This document shows, one piece after another, positions 1 to 8,029 of a DNA stretch of 64,000 bases. The translations under genes and the position numbers were made by a program. Below the pieces are notes generated by a model. That model did not search any database, was not told where the DNA came from, and saw only the letters and a list, made by a program, of their open reading frames with translations. Each line of letters opens with the position of its first letter. Positions within the stretch are counted from its first letter, which is position 1. Origin of the DNA: Rhizobiaceae bacterium (GTDB taxonomy: Bacteria > Pseudomonadota > Alphaproteobacteria > Rhizobiales > Rhizobiaceae); the NCBI GenBank assembly GCA_016742175.1, contig JACVCH010000005.1, positions 124,001 through 188,000 on the forward strand, in the 5' to 3' direction.

Positions 1-2
1 AT

Positions 3-92
3 GTGCGCAACGCCCGGTTCAGCTCGATCGCGGCGATCGCGCAGGAACAGCCTGCGCCGGCCGCGGCGGGAAAGCGCACGGCGGTCGCCTGA
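3..92 (+). CDS. C-terminal end of an unidentified gene (partial)
   Basis: An open frame enters from the left edge and ends at a TGA at 90-92, leaving about 29 residues rich in Ala, Arg and Pro. A rho-independent terminator follows about 28 bases later on the same strand, which is the main reason to think this is the tail of a real rightward gene. Too little is present to name a family. The overlapping ATG frame from base 1 to 186 is very Arg-rich and runs through the terminator, so it was not chosen. Confidence 0.35.
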   Translation: MRNARFSSIAAIAQEQPAPAAAGKRTAVA

Positions 93-119
93 ACGATCCG
101 GCAAGTCCCAAAAGCCAGC

Positions 120-148
120 AAGGCCGCGTCCCAAGGGCGCGGCCTTTT
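120..148 (+). terminator. rho-independent terminator
   Basis: A 7-bp GC stem (GGCCGCG at 122-128 with CGCGGCC at 138-144) with a short loop is followed by TTTT. It closes the rightward partial gene at the left edge and faces the leftward amidohydrolase that ends at 170. Confidence 0.7.
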
Positions 149-169
149 CAGTTGGCGAGACGCTTCTGC

Positions 170-1072
170 TCAGCCCGGAAGGTTGAACACGCGCAGCGCG
201 TTGTCGCGCAAAAGCTTGCGCTTGGAGACCGGGCGCATGTCGAACTCGTGAATCTCCGACATCGCACGCTCCGGGTCGATCACCCACCAGTCCGTTCCGA
301 AGAGAAACTTGTCCTGCCCGTAGGTGTTGGCGAAATGGACGGCCGCCGCGCCCCAATGCTTGGGCGCATAGGCATCGCCGCACATGAAGACGTTGGAGTG
401 CTTGGTTGCGACGCTGATCATCTCCTCCGTCCACGGATAGCCGAGATGGATGCCGATGATGGTCAGTTCCGGAAAATCGATCGCGATCCGGTCGAGCGCC
501 ATCGGCCGGGCGACGGTGGCGAGCCGGTTGTCCGAACGGTAGACCAGGCAGTGCCCGACCTGCATCATGATCGGGATGCCGAGTTCGGCGCAGCGCGCAT
601 AATAGGGGTAGTAGATCGCTGCATCCGGCGACTGACCGAACCAGTGCGGATAAAGATGCGCACCGACGAAGCCGTATTCATGCACCGCCTTGTCGAGTTC
701 CTTCAGGCCGGCGATGCCGCGCAGCGGATCGATGCCGGCAAGTCCCGAATAGCGATGCGGGTACTGCTGGCAGGCCTCATGGATGTATTCGTAGGGGATT
801 TCGGTCGATGTGCTCATGCGCCGGTCGCCGCAGCGCGTGGCGATGAGGAGCGAGCGCTCGATGCCGGCGCGGTCCATCTTCTCGATATATTCTTCCGGCG
901 TCAGGCCCTTGCGCGGGCCATCGGCCATGCGCACCTTGTCGCGAAAGTTCTCGTCCGTCGGCACGCGCTTTTCCGCAATGACCCGCGGCGTGTAGAAATT
1001 CGTCACGATGTCGATCGCACCATAGCCATCGACGGTGTTTTCGGGACGGAACGGATAGCTGGTGGCGGTCAT
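170..1072 (-). CDS. amidohydrolase 2 family protein (ACMSD-like TIM barrel)
   Basis: The 300-residue protein has the look of the amidohydrolase-2 (PF04909) family: a metal-dependent TIM barrel hydrolysing or decarboxylating small carboxylic substrates. Visible signatures are HLYPHWFG near residue 140, GIHLGYPW near 209 and the C-terminal FLFGTDWWVIDP, where the Asp is the usual catalytic or metal ligand. The N-terminal HxH typical of hydrolytic members is not obvious (the start reads AIDIVTNFY), as in some decarboxylase-like members. It is last in a leftward unit after a cysteine hydrolase and a solute-binding protein, suggesting breakdown of an imported amide or aromatic acid. The substrate cannot be given. 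Confidence 0.8.
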   Translation of the reverse strand: MTATSYPFRPENTVDGYGAIDIVTNFYTPRVIAEKRVPTDENFRDKVRMADGPRKGLTPEEYIEKMDRAGIERSLLIATRCGDRRMSTSTEIPYEYIHEACQQYPHRYSGLAGIDPLRGIAGLKELDKAVHEYGFVGAHLYPHWFGQSPDAAIYYPYYARCAELGIPIMMQVGHCLVYRSDNRLATVARPMALDRIAIDFPELTIIGIHLGYPWTEEMISVATKHSNVFMCGDAYAPKHWGAAAVHFANTYGQDKFLFGTDWWVIDPERAMSEIHEFDMRPVSKRKLLRDNALRVFNLPG

Positions 1073-1121
1073 CTCGGCTTCTCTGGATGCTGTTTAACAC
1101 AGACAGGCATCAAAATGCCCG

Positions 1122-1135
1122 AACTGTCAACAGTT
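1122..1135. promoter_or_regulatory. candidate GntR-type operator (AACTGT-CA-ACAGTT)
   Basis: A 14-base palindrome with perfect 6-base arms lies in the 65-base gap upstream of the amidohydrolase gene, just after the stop of the cysteine hydrolase gene. The half AACTGTCA recurs at 3513-3520 upstream of the binding-protein gene of the same cluster. This is compatible with one regulator controlling both points; no regulator gene is adjacent. Confidence 0.35.
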
Positions 1136-1137
1136 TA

Positions 1138-1785
1138 CTAAATGGCGCTACCCGACTGTCCCGCCCACGACCGGGCGATATCGTCGGTCGTGACGATATC
1201 GGCGAACGACCATGCCATGCCGAACAGCGCATAGTGATTGCGCTCCGGCGTCGTCTCCGCAACCGCGTCGCGCACGACATAGGTCGCGTAGTCGCGCTGC
1301 CCTGCATCGCGAACGGTCGTCTCGACGCAGATGTTTGTCGTCACGCCGCACACCACGATGTTGCGGATCGCCATGCCGGTGAGCACAGGCTGCAGCCGCG
1401 TCCCGTAGAACGAGCTCGCCCGCGCCTTGTCGATGACGATCTCCTGCGGGCGCACGTCGAGTTCGGGGATCAGCTCGATCTCCTCGCTGCCTTCGCCCAG
1501 CGAGTTGAGGTCGATCCGCATCTGGTTGCGCGCCCGCCTGTGCAGGGCGAAGTCGACCATGCCGCGCGTGTAGACATAGCGCGTGAAGACGATCGGAACG
1601 CCGGCCTGGCGCGCAAGGTCGACCAGCCGCAGCGTCCCCGGTATGGCGTCGCGCAATGGCAGGACGTCCATGCCCACCTGCCCGAGCGAATATGAATTGT
1701 CGAAGAAGCCGCGCTGCATGTCGACGACGAGCAGGATCGTGTCCTGCCTGGGCACGTCGCCCGCGTGCATGGGGATTTCGAGCAT
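1138..1785 (-). CDS. isochorismatase-family cysteine hydrolase
   Basis: This is a cysteine hydrolase of the isochorismatase fold (PF00857), which cleaves amides such as N-carbamoyl compounds, nicotinamide or biuret. The catalytic triad is visible: Asp22 in LVVDMQ, Lys120 in VIDKARASSF, and Cys153 in GVTTNICVETT with the preceding cis-peptide region. From the ATG at 1785 it is 215 residues, normal for the family. A TTG at 1812 would add nine residues but has no better ribosome site. It lies between a solute-binding protein gene and an amidohydrolase, so an N-carbamoyl or amide compound is a plausible substrate; this is inference. Confidence 0.88.
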   Translation of the reverse strand: MLEIPMHAGDVPRQDTILLVVDMQRGFFDNSYSLGQVGMDVLPLRDAIPGTLRLVDLARQAGVPIVFTRYVYTRGMVDFALHRRARNQMRIDLNSLGEGSEEIELIPELDVRPQEIVIDKARASSFYGTRLQPVLTGMAIRNIVVCGVTTNICVETTVRDAGQRDYATYVVRDAVAETTPERNHYALFGMAWSFADIVTTDDIARSWAGQSGSAI

Positions 1786-1826
1786 GGACGGCACCGTTCC
1801 GGATTTCGCCAAAGGTTGTGAAAGAG

Positions 1827-1859
1827 GGGTCGCGCCGGGAGCCTCCCGCGACGCGACCC
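1827..1859. other. strong intercistronic hairpin after the binding-protein gene
   Basis: GGGTCGCG (1827-1834) pairs perfectly with CGCGACCC (1852-1859), and an inner CGGGA/TCCCG stem fills most of the loop. It has no T tract in the direction of transcription. It lies between the stop of the solute-binding protein gene and the hydrolase gene, where such hairpins often stabilise the upstream message. Confidence 0.55.
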
Positions 1860-1878
1860 GAGTAGGGAAGGGATAGGA

Positions 1879-3378
1879 CTACTCGAACTCGTAGAGCCGC
1901 ACGAAGCCATCCGGCCACGGCTCGTAGCCGAGCCCTTCCTTCATGCCGAAAGCCTGCATTTCGTCGTAGAGCGGCAACTCGTAGCGGTCTTCGTTGCTGA
2001 GCTTGAAGATCTCGCTGATCGTGCCCTTCTGCTCTTCGACATCGGTCTGCGTGCGCTGCAGCTTGACCAGTTCGTCGATCCGCGGATTGACCTTGTAGAT
2101 GCGCGAGCCCTCCTCGTACATAGAGGTCAGGATCGTGTCGCCGTGATACTGGGTGGAGCCGTAGGCAAACATGTACATGCTGTCGAGCTTCGTCTGCAGC
2201 CACAGCGGGAAGAAGGCCGTGAACTCCAGCGGCTGGATGTCGACCTTCAGTCCCGCAGCCGTCATGTAGCCGGCGATCGCCTGCACGACCTCGTTCGCCA
2301 TCACGATGTTGTTGCTCGGATACTGGATGCTGATCGTCTCGCCGGCATAGCCGGATTCGGCGACCAGCTTCTTGGCGAGTTCCGGGTCGTAGGGCGTCGG
2401 CGTGAAGGACGGGTCGTAGCCGATATTGTTCGGCGGTATCATCATGCCGGTCGCCTTGCCGAGCCCGCGCAGCAATTGCTGGGCGATCGCCTCGCGATCG
2501 ATCGCGACGTCGATCGCCTCGCGCACCTTGGCATTGTCGAGCGGCGGTGTGTTGACGTTGAACGCCGCGAAGATGACCCGCGAGCCGGGCGCCTGGCCGG
2601 CCTCGATGCCGGGCGAGTTGCGCATCTGCTCGAGCAGCGAGGGCGGCAGCGACGTGACGAGATCGACTTCGCCGCTGGCGAGCGATGCGGCGCGGCTTGC
2701 CTCGGCCGGAATGGGCCGGAACGTCGCGGTCTTGATCGCCGGCGCGCCGCCCCAATAGTCGGCATTGGCTTCGAGCACCAGCCGGTCGTCCTTGATCCAT
2801 TCGACGACGCGGTAGGGACCGCTGCCGATCGGCTTGGCCGCGAAGCCTTCCTCGCCGACTTCCTCGAAATAGGCCTGCGGCATGATGTTGATGAAGCTGA
2901 TCTGGCGGTGGAAGATCGCATAGGGCTGCTTCAGCCGGAACAGCACCGTCCGGTCGTCGACCAGCTCGACCTCGGACACGAGGTTGAGGAATGTGCGCGT
3001 CGGCGATTGCGGATCGTTGAGAATGTATTCGACCGTCCACACGACGTCCTTCGCCGTGAGCGGCGAGCCGTCATGGAATTTGACGTCGTCGCGCAGCTTG
3101 AACGTCCATTCCGTCAGGTCCTCGGAGAACGACCACTCTTCGGCAAGGCGTGGCCGCATGTCACCGTTCTGCTGGAGCGCGGTCAACTGGTCGAAGACGT
3201 TGAGGCGATAGTTGAAGCCGAGCGGCGATGTATCGCGGCTCGGGTTCAGCGAGGGGAAGTCGCCCGGCAAGGCGACCGTGATCGATTCCGGAGCGGCCCA
3301 GCCCGGCGACACCCCGGCCGCCAGTGAAAGAGCGAGAGCGGCAAGCCGCACGTTTCGCATGAGGGAACGGTAGAGCAA
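1879..3378 (-). CDS. family 5 ABC transporter solute-binding protein (peptide/nickel/opine type)
   Basis: The protein is a periplasmic binding protein of the DppA/OppA/NikA class (SBP_bac_5). It starts with a Sec signal peptide ending near GVSPGWA, then mature PESITVALPGDFPSLNPSRD. The family block around the SPLTAKDVVWTVEYIL stretch and the GSGPYRVVEW segment are clear, and the length of about 499 residues is normal. The start is set at TTG 3378: GGAGGAGG lies five bases ahead, while the next in-frame ATG (3360) is too far from it. No permease or ATPase gene of this transporter class is present, so it must borrow or be separated from its membrane components. The two genes downstream are hydrolases. 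Confidence 0.85.
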   Translation of the reverse strand: MLYRSLMRNVRLAALALSLAAGVSPGWAAPESITVALPGDFPSLNPSRDTSPLGFNYRLNVFDQLTALQQNGDMRPRLAEEWSFSEDLTEWTFKLRDDVKFHDGSPLTAKDVVWTVEYILNDPQSPTRTFLNLVSEVELVDDRTVLFRLKQPYAIFHRQISFINIMPQAYFEEVGEEGFAAKPIGSGPYRVVEWIKDDRLVLEANADYWGGAPAIKTATFRPIPAEASRAASLASGEVDLVTSLPPSLLEQMRNSPGIEAGQAPGSRVIFAAFNVNTPPLDNAKVREAIDVAIDREAIAQQLLRGLGKATGMMIPPNNIGYDPSFTPTPYDPELAKKLVAESGYAGETISIQYPSNNIVMANEVVQAIAGYMTAAGLKVDIQPLEFTAFFPLWLQTKLDSMYMFAYGSTQYHGDTILTSMYEEGSRIYKVNPRIDELVKLQRTQTDVEEQKGTISEIFKLSNEDRYELPLYDEMQAFGMKEGLGYEPWPDGFVRLYEFE

Positions 3379-3512
3379 TGGAACCTCCTCCATTTCGTTT
3401 GGCGGCCACCGGCCATGGGCGCCTGGACTGTCTGACGGCGGGCAATGTTGCCGGGTTCTCGAAACCCGTCCCGCACAGTCCGCCCGGCGAGGCACCAGCC
3501 TGCCTTTGCGTA

Positions 3513-3530
3513 AACTGTCATCTGTTGACA
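3513..3530. promoter_or_regulatory. candidate operator upstream of the binding-protein gene
   Basis: AACTGTCA at 3513-3520 is followed by TGTTGACA at 3523-3530, an inverted pair of the same half-site seen at 1122-1135. It is about 135 bases upstream of the TTG start at 3378. The match between two points of one cluster is seen; that a GntR-type regulator binds is inference. Confidence 0.35.
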
Positions 3531-3626
3531 ATCGTGTCAAGCAACCGGACGTCGTGAACGGCGCGGGCGAGCATCCGGTCGTCGAACCATTTCGCGCGGT
3601 CCGGGACGGCGCTCGAAAATACGTGA

Positions 3627-3743
<117 letters not shown>

Positions 3744-3936
3744 TAGCCGCGTCGGTCATAGCCGAAGCCGCAGCGCGCTTCAACAGATGATTGGCGACGG
3801 CGCCGGGATGCCGACTGGATGCAAGGTGCAACCGGACGGCGCCCTGTGATCGTCACCTTTTGGCCATCGCACCTTCGGATTGCCGACGCATTGGGCTGAC
3901 AGAAGCCCCCGCATCGTCAACGATCCCAGAGCGACC

Positions 3937-4476
3937 ATGCACCGACCGTTTGCCGCGGCGATTCTTTTCGCCTTCGCCGCCCTTTCCGCGTTCGCGCCCG
4001 CCATTGCGGCGCCCCTTCCGCAAAAGCCGGAAATTTTCTCCGAAAAACCCGTCTACCGCAGCTACAACAAGGAGATCGAGTGCCTGACGGCGGCGATCTA
4101 CTTCGAGGCGCGCGGCGAGCCCGTCAGGGGCCAGAACATGGTCGCCCAGGTGGTGCTCAACCGCGTCGAGAGCGCCTACTATCCCGACACGGTCTGCGAC
4201 GTCGTCTACCAGAACGCCCACCGCAAGAACGCCTGCCAGTTCTCCTTCGCCTGCGACGACCTGCCCGACGAATTCGCCGAACGCCCCGCCCATCGCATGG
4301 CGAAGAAGATCGCGATCTTCGCCTTCAATTGCGACGATGCCTGCAAGGCCTCGCGCGGCGAGATCGCCCAGTCGACCCACTACCACGCCGACTACGTCGC
4401 GCCCTTCTGGTCGAAGAAGCTGCAGAAGACCGGCAAGGTCGGCAGCCACATCTTCTACTTTACCGCTTCGATGTAG
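3937..4476 (+). CDS. SleB-type cell wall hydrolase, secreted
   Basis: This is a 179-residue exported protein with a signal peptide (residues 1 to about 24, ending PAIA) and a Hydrolase_2/SleB domain (PF07486), a family of peptidoglycan lytic enzymes related to spore cortex hydrolase SleB. The conserved ECLTAAIYFEARGE carries the catalytic Glu (about residue 57), followed by QVVLNRV and CQFSFACD. The ATG at 3937 is chosen because it begins the signal peptide; an upstream ATG at 3880 would bury it. It stands alone between a tRNA gene and an oxidoreductase gene, and is probably a housekeeping wall-remodelling enzyme. Confidence 0.9.
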   Translation: MHRPFAAAILFAFAALSAFAPAIAAPLPQKPEIFSEKPVYRSYNKEIECLTAAIYFEARGEPVRGQNMVAQVVLNRVESAYYPDTVCDVVYQNAHRKNACQFSFACDDLPDEFAERPAHRMAKKIAIFAFNCDDACKASRGEIAQSTHYHADYVAPFWSKKLQKTGKVGSHIFYFTASM

Positions 4477-4537
4477 CCGCCGGCGTCTGGCGTTTCGCGC
4501 CGCATTCGGCCACGGTTGCGCCGAAGCGGAGGCGACG

Positions 4538-5629
4538 GTGACAAAGCGGATCGTGCTGGTCGGCGGCGGCCATACGCATCTCCAACTCGTCGAGGCGTTC
4601 GGCAAGCGACCGCTCGCGGGCTGGACCATCGTCCTCGTTTCGCCCGAGCGCATCGTCGCCTATTCCGGCATGGCGCCCGGCGTCGTCGCCGGCCACTATC
4701 GCCCAGACGACCTCGAAATCGACCTCGAACGGCTCTGCGCCGCGCACGACACCGAATTTCGGCGCGCGCGCGTCGTCGGCATCGACCGGAACGCAAGGCG
4801 TGCCGGCCTCGAGGATGGCTCATCCATCCGCTACGATCTCCTCTCCCTCGATGTCGGCAGCGTGCCCGCGACGGCCGGGGTTGCCGGCGCGGCCGAAAAC
4901 GCCCTTCCGCTAAAGCCCATTGGCCATTTCCTCGGTGGCCTCGACGCGATTCTCGGCACGCCCAAACCCCGCATCGTCGTCGTTGGCGGCGGCCCGGCGG
5001 GCGTCGAGGTCGCGCTGGCGTTGCGCCACCGATTGCGCCATGCGGGCCACGGCGCGGCGCTGTCGCTGGTCGCGGCCGGCCCGATCCTCGAGGACCTGCC
5101 CGCCGGCGTGCGCCGCTATTTTCGCAGCTTGCTTGCGCAGCGACACGTCCAATTGATCGAGAATGCCCCGGTCAGCGCCATCGCCGCCGATGCCGTCCAC
5201 CTCGAAGACGGACGCGAAATCGCCTCCGACCTGACGCTTCTCGCGACCGGCGCCGCCCCTCCCGCCTGGCTCGCCCGAACCGGCCTCCAGCTTTCGAACG
5301 GCTTCGTCGCAGTCCACCCGACGCTGCAAACCCTGACCGACCCGGACATCTTCGCCGCCGGCGATTGTGCGGAAATCGTCGGTATCCCGCGTCCGAAGGC
5401 CGGCGTCTTCGCCGTTCGGGCTGGGCCGCCGCTCGCCGCCAATCTGCGCGCCCGCGCCGAACGCCGGCCGCTCCAGCCATGGTCGCCACAGAAGAAATAC
5501 CTGGCGGTCCTCGCCACCGGCCCCAAGCACGCCGTCGCCGTGCGCGGCCGGTTCTTCGTCACTGGGCGCTGGGTCTGGTTCTGGAAGGACCGGATCGACC
5601 GCAACTGGGTTCGCCGCTTCCGGCCCTGA
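4538..5629 (+). CDS. FAD-dependent pyridine nucleotide-disulfide oxidoreductase of the SelD-associated type
   Basis: The 363-residue protein has two Rossmann dinucleotide motifs, IVLVGGGHTHLQLVEAFG at the N terminus and VVVGGGPAGVEVALAL near residue 150, and a late FAD motif DPDIFAAGDCAEI. The GGGHTHL start and overall pattern match the family found as a separate protein or fused in front of selenophosphate synthase SelD (TIGR03169). The start is GTG 4538, with GGAGG five bases ahead. No selD, selA or selenocysteine gene is in the window, so its use here is open. A type II NADH dehydrogenase-like role is the alternative. Confidence 0.82.
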   Translation: MTKRIVLVGGGHTHLQLVEAFGKRPLAGWTIVLVSPERIVAYSGMAPGVVAGHYRPDDLEIDLERLCAAHDTEFRRARVVGIDRNARRAGLEDGSSIRYDLLSLDVGSVPATAGVAGAAENALPLKPIGHFLGGLDAILGTPKPRIVVVGGGPAGVEVALALRHRLRHAGHGAALSLVAAGPILEDLPAGVRRYFRSLLAQRHVQLIENAPVSAIAADAVHLEDGREIASDLTLLATGAAPPAWLARTGLQLSNGFVAVHPTLQTLTDPDIFAAGDCAEIVGIPRPKAGVFAVRAGPPLAANLRARAERRPLQPWSPQKKYLAVLATGPKHAVAVRGRFFVTGRWVWFWKDRIDRNWVRRFRP

Positions 5630-5680
5630 TCTGGTCCCGTCACGCACCCTCTTGACGCAGCATTCCGTTCGCGTCACAAC

Positions 5681-5691
5681 TGGTATGACCA
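5681..5691. promoter_or_regulatory. candidate FadR-type operator TGGT-ATG-ACCA
   Basis: A perfect TGGT-N3-ACCA inverted repeat lies 25 bases upstream of the GTG start of the GntR-FCD regulator. This spacing pattern is typical for FadR-subfamily regulators and suggests autoregulation together with the TRAP operon that follows. Confidence 0.45.
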
Positions 5692-5716
5692 CTGTAAGGC
5701 CACTGGGAGGAAAAAA

Positions 5717-6469
5717 GTGCTTTCGGAGGGAGCGGAGGAACTGCTCGGCACGGAAAAGGTGTTCGCCTATTTTCGCGAACAGCTTCTGTCCGGCGCGCTC
5801 AACGCCGGCGACCGCCTGCTCGGCGAGCGCGAGCTGGCGCTGCGCCTCGGCGTGTCGCGGCCGGTCCTGCGCGAGACGCTGCGCTCGCTCGCCATGCTCG
5901 GCTTTCTCGACATCCGCCACGGCAAGGGCGCCTATGTGCGCCATGCCGACGTGTCGGTCCTGACCGATTTCTTCACCTTCTGCCTCGCCCAGCAGCCCGA
6001 CATTCTCGACGACGTGATGGAAGCGCGCGTCGCGATCGAGTGCCAGGCGATCCGCCTTGCCTGCGACCGCGCCGGCGCCAGCGACATCGAGCGCATCGGC
6101 GGCCGTCTGCAAACCTTGCGCGAGACGCTGCACGACCCGGTCGCCGGCGCCGAGGCGGATTTCGCCTTCCACATGGCGCTGGTCGAGGCGAGCCGCAGCC
6201 CGGCGCTGATCATGCTCTACCAGTCGATTTCCGAGCTTCTGCGCCGCAGCCACGTGCAGCGCCGCCGTCAGACGACGGTGGTGCCGGACATTCGCGATTC
6301 CCTGTTCGAGGCGCACCGCGAGGTGTTCCTGTCGATCGTCAAGCGCGACGGCGATGCCGCCGATCGCCGCCTGCGCGATCACTTCGCCATCGGCGATGAG
6401 CTCCGCCGCAAGAGCTACATCGCTGCGTTCACGGAGGCTGCGGCGATCAGTCGAGACCAGTCCATCTAG
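5717..6469 (+). CDS. GntR/FadR-family transcriptional regulator (FCD domain)
   Basis: An N-terminal winged helix-turn-helix (residues about 8-75, with the LGVSRPVLRETLRSLAMLGFL recognition region) is joined to an all-helical FCD ligand-binding domain. The FCD metal-site pattern is visible (FHMALVEAS around 155, later EAHREVF). The start is GTG 5717 after GGGAGGAAAAAA. It lies 12 bases ahead of dctP and presumably controls the TRAP transporter and isomerase genes behind it in response to a carboxylate or sugar acid. Confidence 0.9.
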   Translation: MLSEGAEELLGTEKVFAYFREQLLSGALNAGDRLLGERELALRLGVSRPVLRETLRSLAMLGFLDIRHGKGAYVRHADVSVLTDFFTFCLAQQPDILDDVMEARVAIECQAIRLACDRAGASDIERIGGRLQTLRETLHDPVAGAEADFAFHMALVEASRSPALIMLYQSISELLRRSHVQRRRQTTVVPDIRDSLFEAHREVFLSIVKRDGDAADRRLRDHFAIGDELRRKSYIAAFTEAAAISRDQSI

Positions 6470-6481
6470 GGAGGAAACCCA

Positions 6482-7471
6482 ATGTTCCATTCGCGTATCC
6501 TGAAACTGCTTGCCGCGACGGCGATTGCCGTCGGCGTCGCCGCCGGCGCACATGCCGCGGAACTGCGCTACGCCCATGTCGGCGCCGAAGGCGACATCCA
6601 GACCGTCTACGCCGCGCAGGCGGCCGAAGGCATTGCCGCCGCCACAAACGAGGAAGTCACCGTCACCGTCTACCCGGCCAGCCAGCTCGGCGGCGTCGCC
6701 GAAATGGTCGACGGCGTGCGCATGGGCTCGATCCAGATGGGCCACCACGATTTCGCCTCGCTTGCCCGCCTCGTGCCGGAAGTCGCCGTCTTCAACGCGC
6801 CCTTCATCTATCGCGACGGCGCCCACGCGCTCGCCGCCACCGATCCCGAGACGTCGCCCGCGCTGCAGGCGATCAACGAGAAGCTCGTCGAGCAGGGCGT
6901 GCGCATCATCGGCCGCATCTATCGCGGCGACCGCCACATCTCGTCGAACTTCGAGGTCAAGACCCCTGAAGACCTTTCCGGCAAGCCGTTCCGCGCCGTG
7001 CCGCTGGAGCTGTGGGTGTCGATGGTCAAGGGCTTCGGCGCCATCCCGACCCCGGTCGAGGTCGCCGAACTGCCGACGGCGCTGATGACCGGCGTCGTCG
7101 TCGGCCAGGAAAACCCGCTGACCATGATCGCCTCGAACAATCTGAACGAAGTGCAGTCGCATCTGGCGATGACCGGCCACATGCGCGCCGTGCTCGCCGT
7201 CTTCGTCAATGAGGAGATCTGGCAGGGCCTCACCGAGGAACAGCGCGCCGCGATCACCAAGGTGCTCGACGACGAGGCTGAGAAGTCGCTACAGATGGCG
7301 ACCGATTCCGAGGCCGAGCTGGTCGAGGAACTGAAGGGCCGCGGCATGACCGTCGTCACCGAGGCCGAAGGTCTCGACATCGAGGCGTTCCGCACCAAGG
7401 TCAGCGCCCAGATCGCGCAGGACTTCCCCAACTTCGCCGAGCTGATCGACCAGATCGAAGCCGTCGAGTAA
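6482..7471 (+). CDS. dctP: TRAP transporter solute-binding protein, DctP family
   Basis: The 329-residue exported receptor has a signal peptide ending near AGAHA and the DctP fold. Family marks include ASQLGGVAEMVDGVRMGSIQMG and GRIYRGDRHISSNF followed by the conserved Pro-Leu segment around FRAVPLELWV, where an Arg normally binds the ligand carboxylate. It starts at an ATG after GGGAGGAAACCCA. It is the first structural gene of a complete regulator-dctP-dctQ-dctM-isomerase unit, so it delivers an organic or sugar acid to the adjacent permease. The exact ligand cannot be read from the sequence. Confidence 0.92.
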   Translation: MFHSRILKLLAATAIAVGVAAGAHAAELRYAHVGAEGDIQTVYAAQAAEGIAAATNEEVTVTVYPASQLGGVAEMVDGVRMGSIQMGHHDFASLARLVPEVAVFNAPFIYRDGAHALAATDPETSPALQAINEKLVEQGVRIIGRIYRGDRHISSNFEVKTPEDLSGKPFRAVPLELWVSMVKGFGAIPTPVEVAELPTALMTGVVVGQENPLTMIASNNLNEVQSHLAMTGHMRAVLAVFVNEEIWQGLTEEQRAAITKVLDDEAEKSLQMATDSEAELVEELKGRGMTVVTEAEGLDIEAFRTKVSAQIAQDFPNFAELIDQIEAVE

Positions 7472-7482
7472 TACCCAACGAG

Positions 7483-7516
7483 GCCGGCGGCCGGCGCTTG
7501 TCCGCGCGCCGCCGGC
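7483..7516 (+). other. GC hairpin between dctP and dctQ
   Basis: GCCGGCGGC (7483-7491) pairs perfectly with GCCGCCGGC (7508-7516), and an inner GCGC/GCGC pair adds stem. ATTCCTTTTTC follows, so it could act as a partial terminator, lowering permease expression relative to the binding protein, and as a 3-prime stabiliser of dctP mRNA. Confidence 0.6.
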
Positions 7517-7547
7517 ATTCCTTTTTCAGATGTCTGGGGAGACCGCG

Positions 7548-8015
7548 ATGCGCTTGCCCGAACGCGTCCTGACGACGGTCGTCGTCATCGTCATGGCGGG
7601 ACTGGTCCTCGTCCCGACCGCGCAGGTCGTCATGCGCGGCGTCTTCACGCTGCCCTTCATCGGCGCGGAGGAGCTGACCCGATTCCTGCTCATCTGCCTG
7701 GTCTTCCTCGCCTATCCGCTCGTCGTCGAGCATGGCGAGAACATCGTCATGGGCGAGTTCAAGGCAATGATGCCGAAGCGGCTGCGCGCGGTCGTCAACG
7801 TCGCGATCTCGCTGTCCGGCATCGGCATCACCCTGTTCATCGGCTGGGTCACCGCAACCAACATCTCGAAGAACCTCACCAACGCGACGCCGACGCTCGG
7901 CATCCCGTTCTGGATCTTCCTCGGCGCGACGCTGTTCGGCTTCGCCGTCGCGGCGATCGTTCATCTACTCCACCTGCGCAAGCCGCCGCAGGCCGACACC
8001 AACATCGCGGTCTGA
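7548..8015 (+). CDS. dctQ: TRAP transporter small permease, DctQ family
   Basis: The 155-residue membrane protein has four predicted hydrophobic helices: TVVVIVMAGLVLVPTAQVVM, then near FLLICLVFLAYPLVV, near VNVAISLSGIGITLFIG and near FLGATLFGFAVAAIVHLL. It is the small integral subunit that pairs with DctM. The ATG at 7548 is preferred over 7530 because GGGGAG lies six bases before it. The next gene begins 14 bases after the stop. Confidence 0.9.
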   Translation: MRLPERVLTTVVVIVMAGLVLVPTAQVVMRGVFTLPFIGAEELTRFLLICLVFLAYPLVVEHGENIVMGEFKAMMPKRLRAVVNVAISLSGIGITLFIGWVTATNISKNLTNATPTLGIPFWIFLGATLFGFAVAAIVHLLHLRKPPQADTNIAV

Positions 8016-8029
8016 GGGGATAGATCGAC

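Noticed and set aside
4910-7180. A minus-strand open frame of 756 codons across the oxidoreductase, GntR and dctP genes
   Set aside because: It runs antisense to three well-supported genes with clear domains, has no family motif and the Arg/Asp/Gly-rich make-up typical of GC-rich antisense frames.
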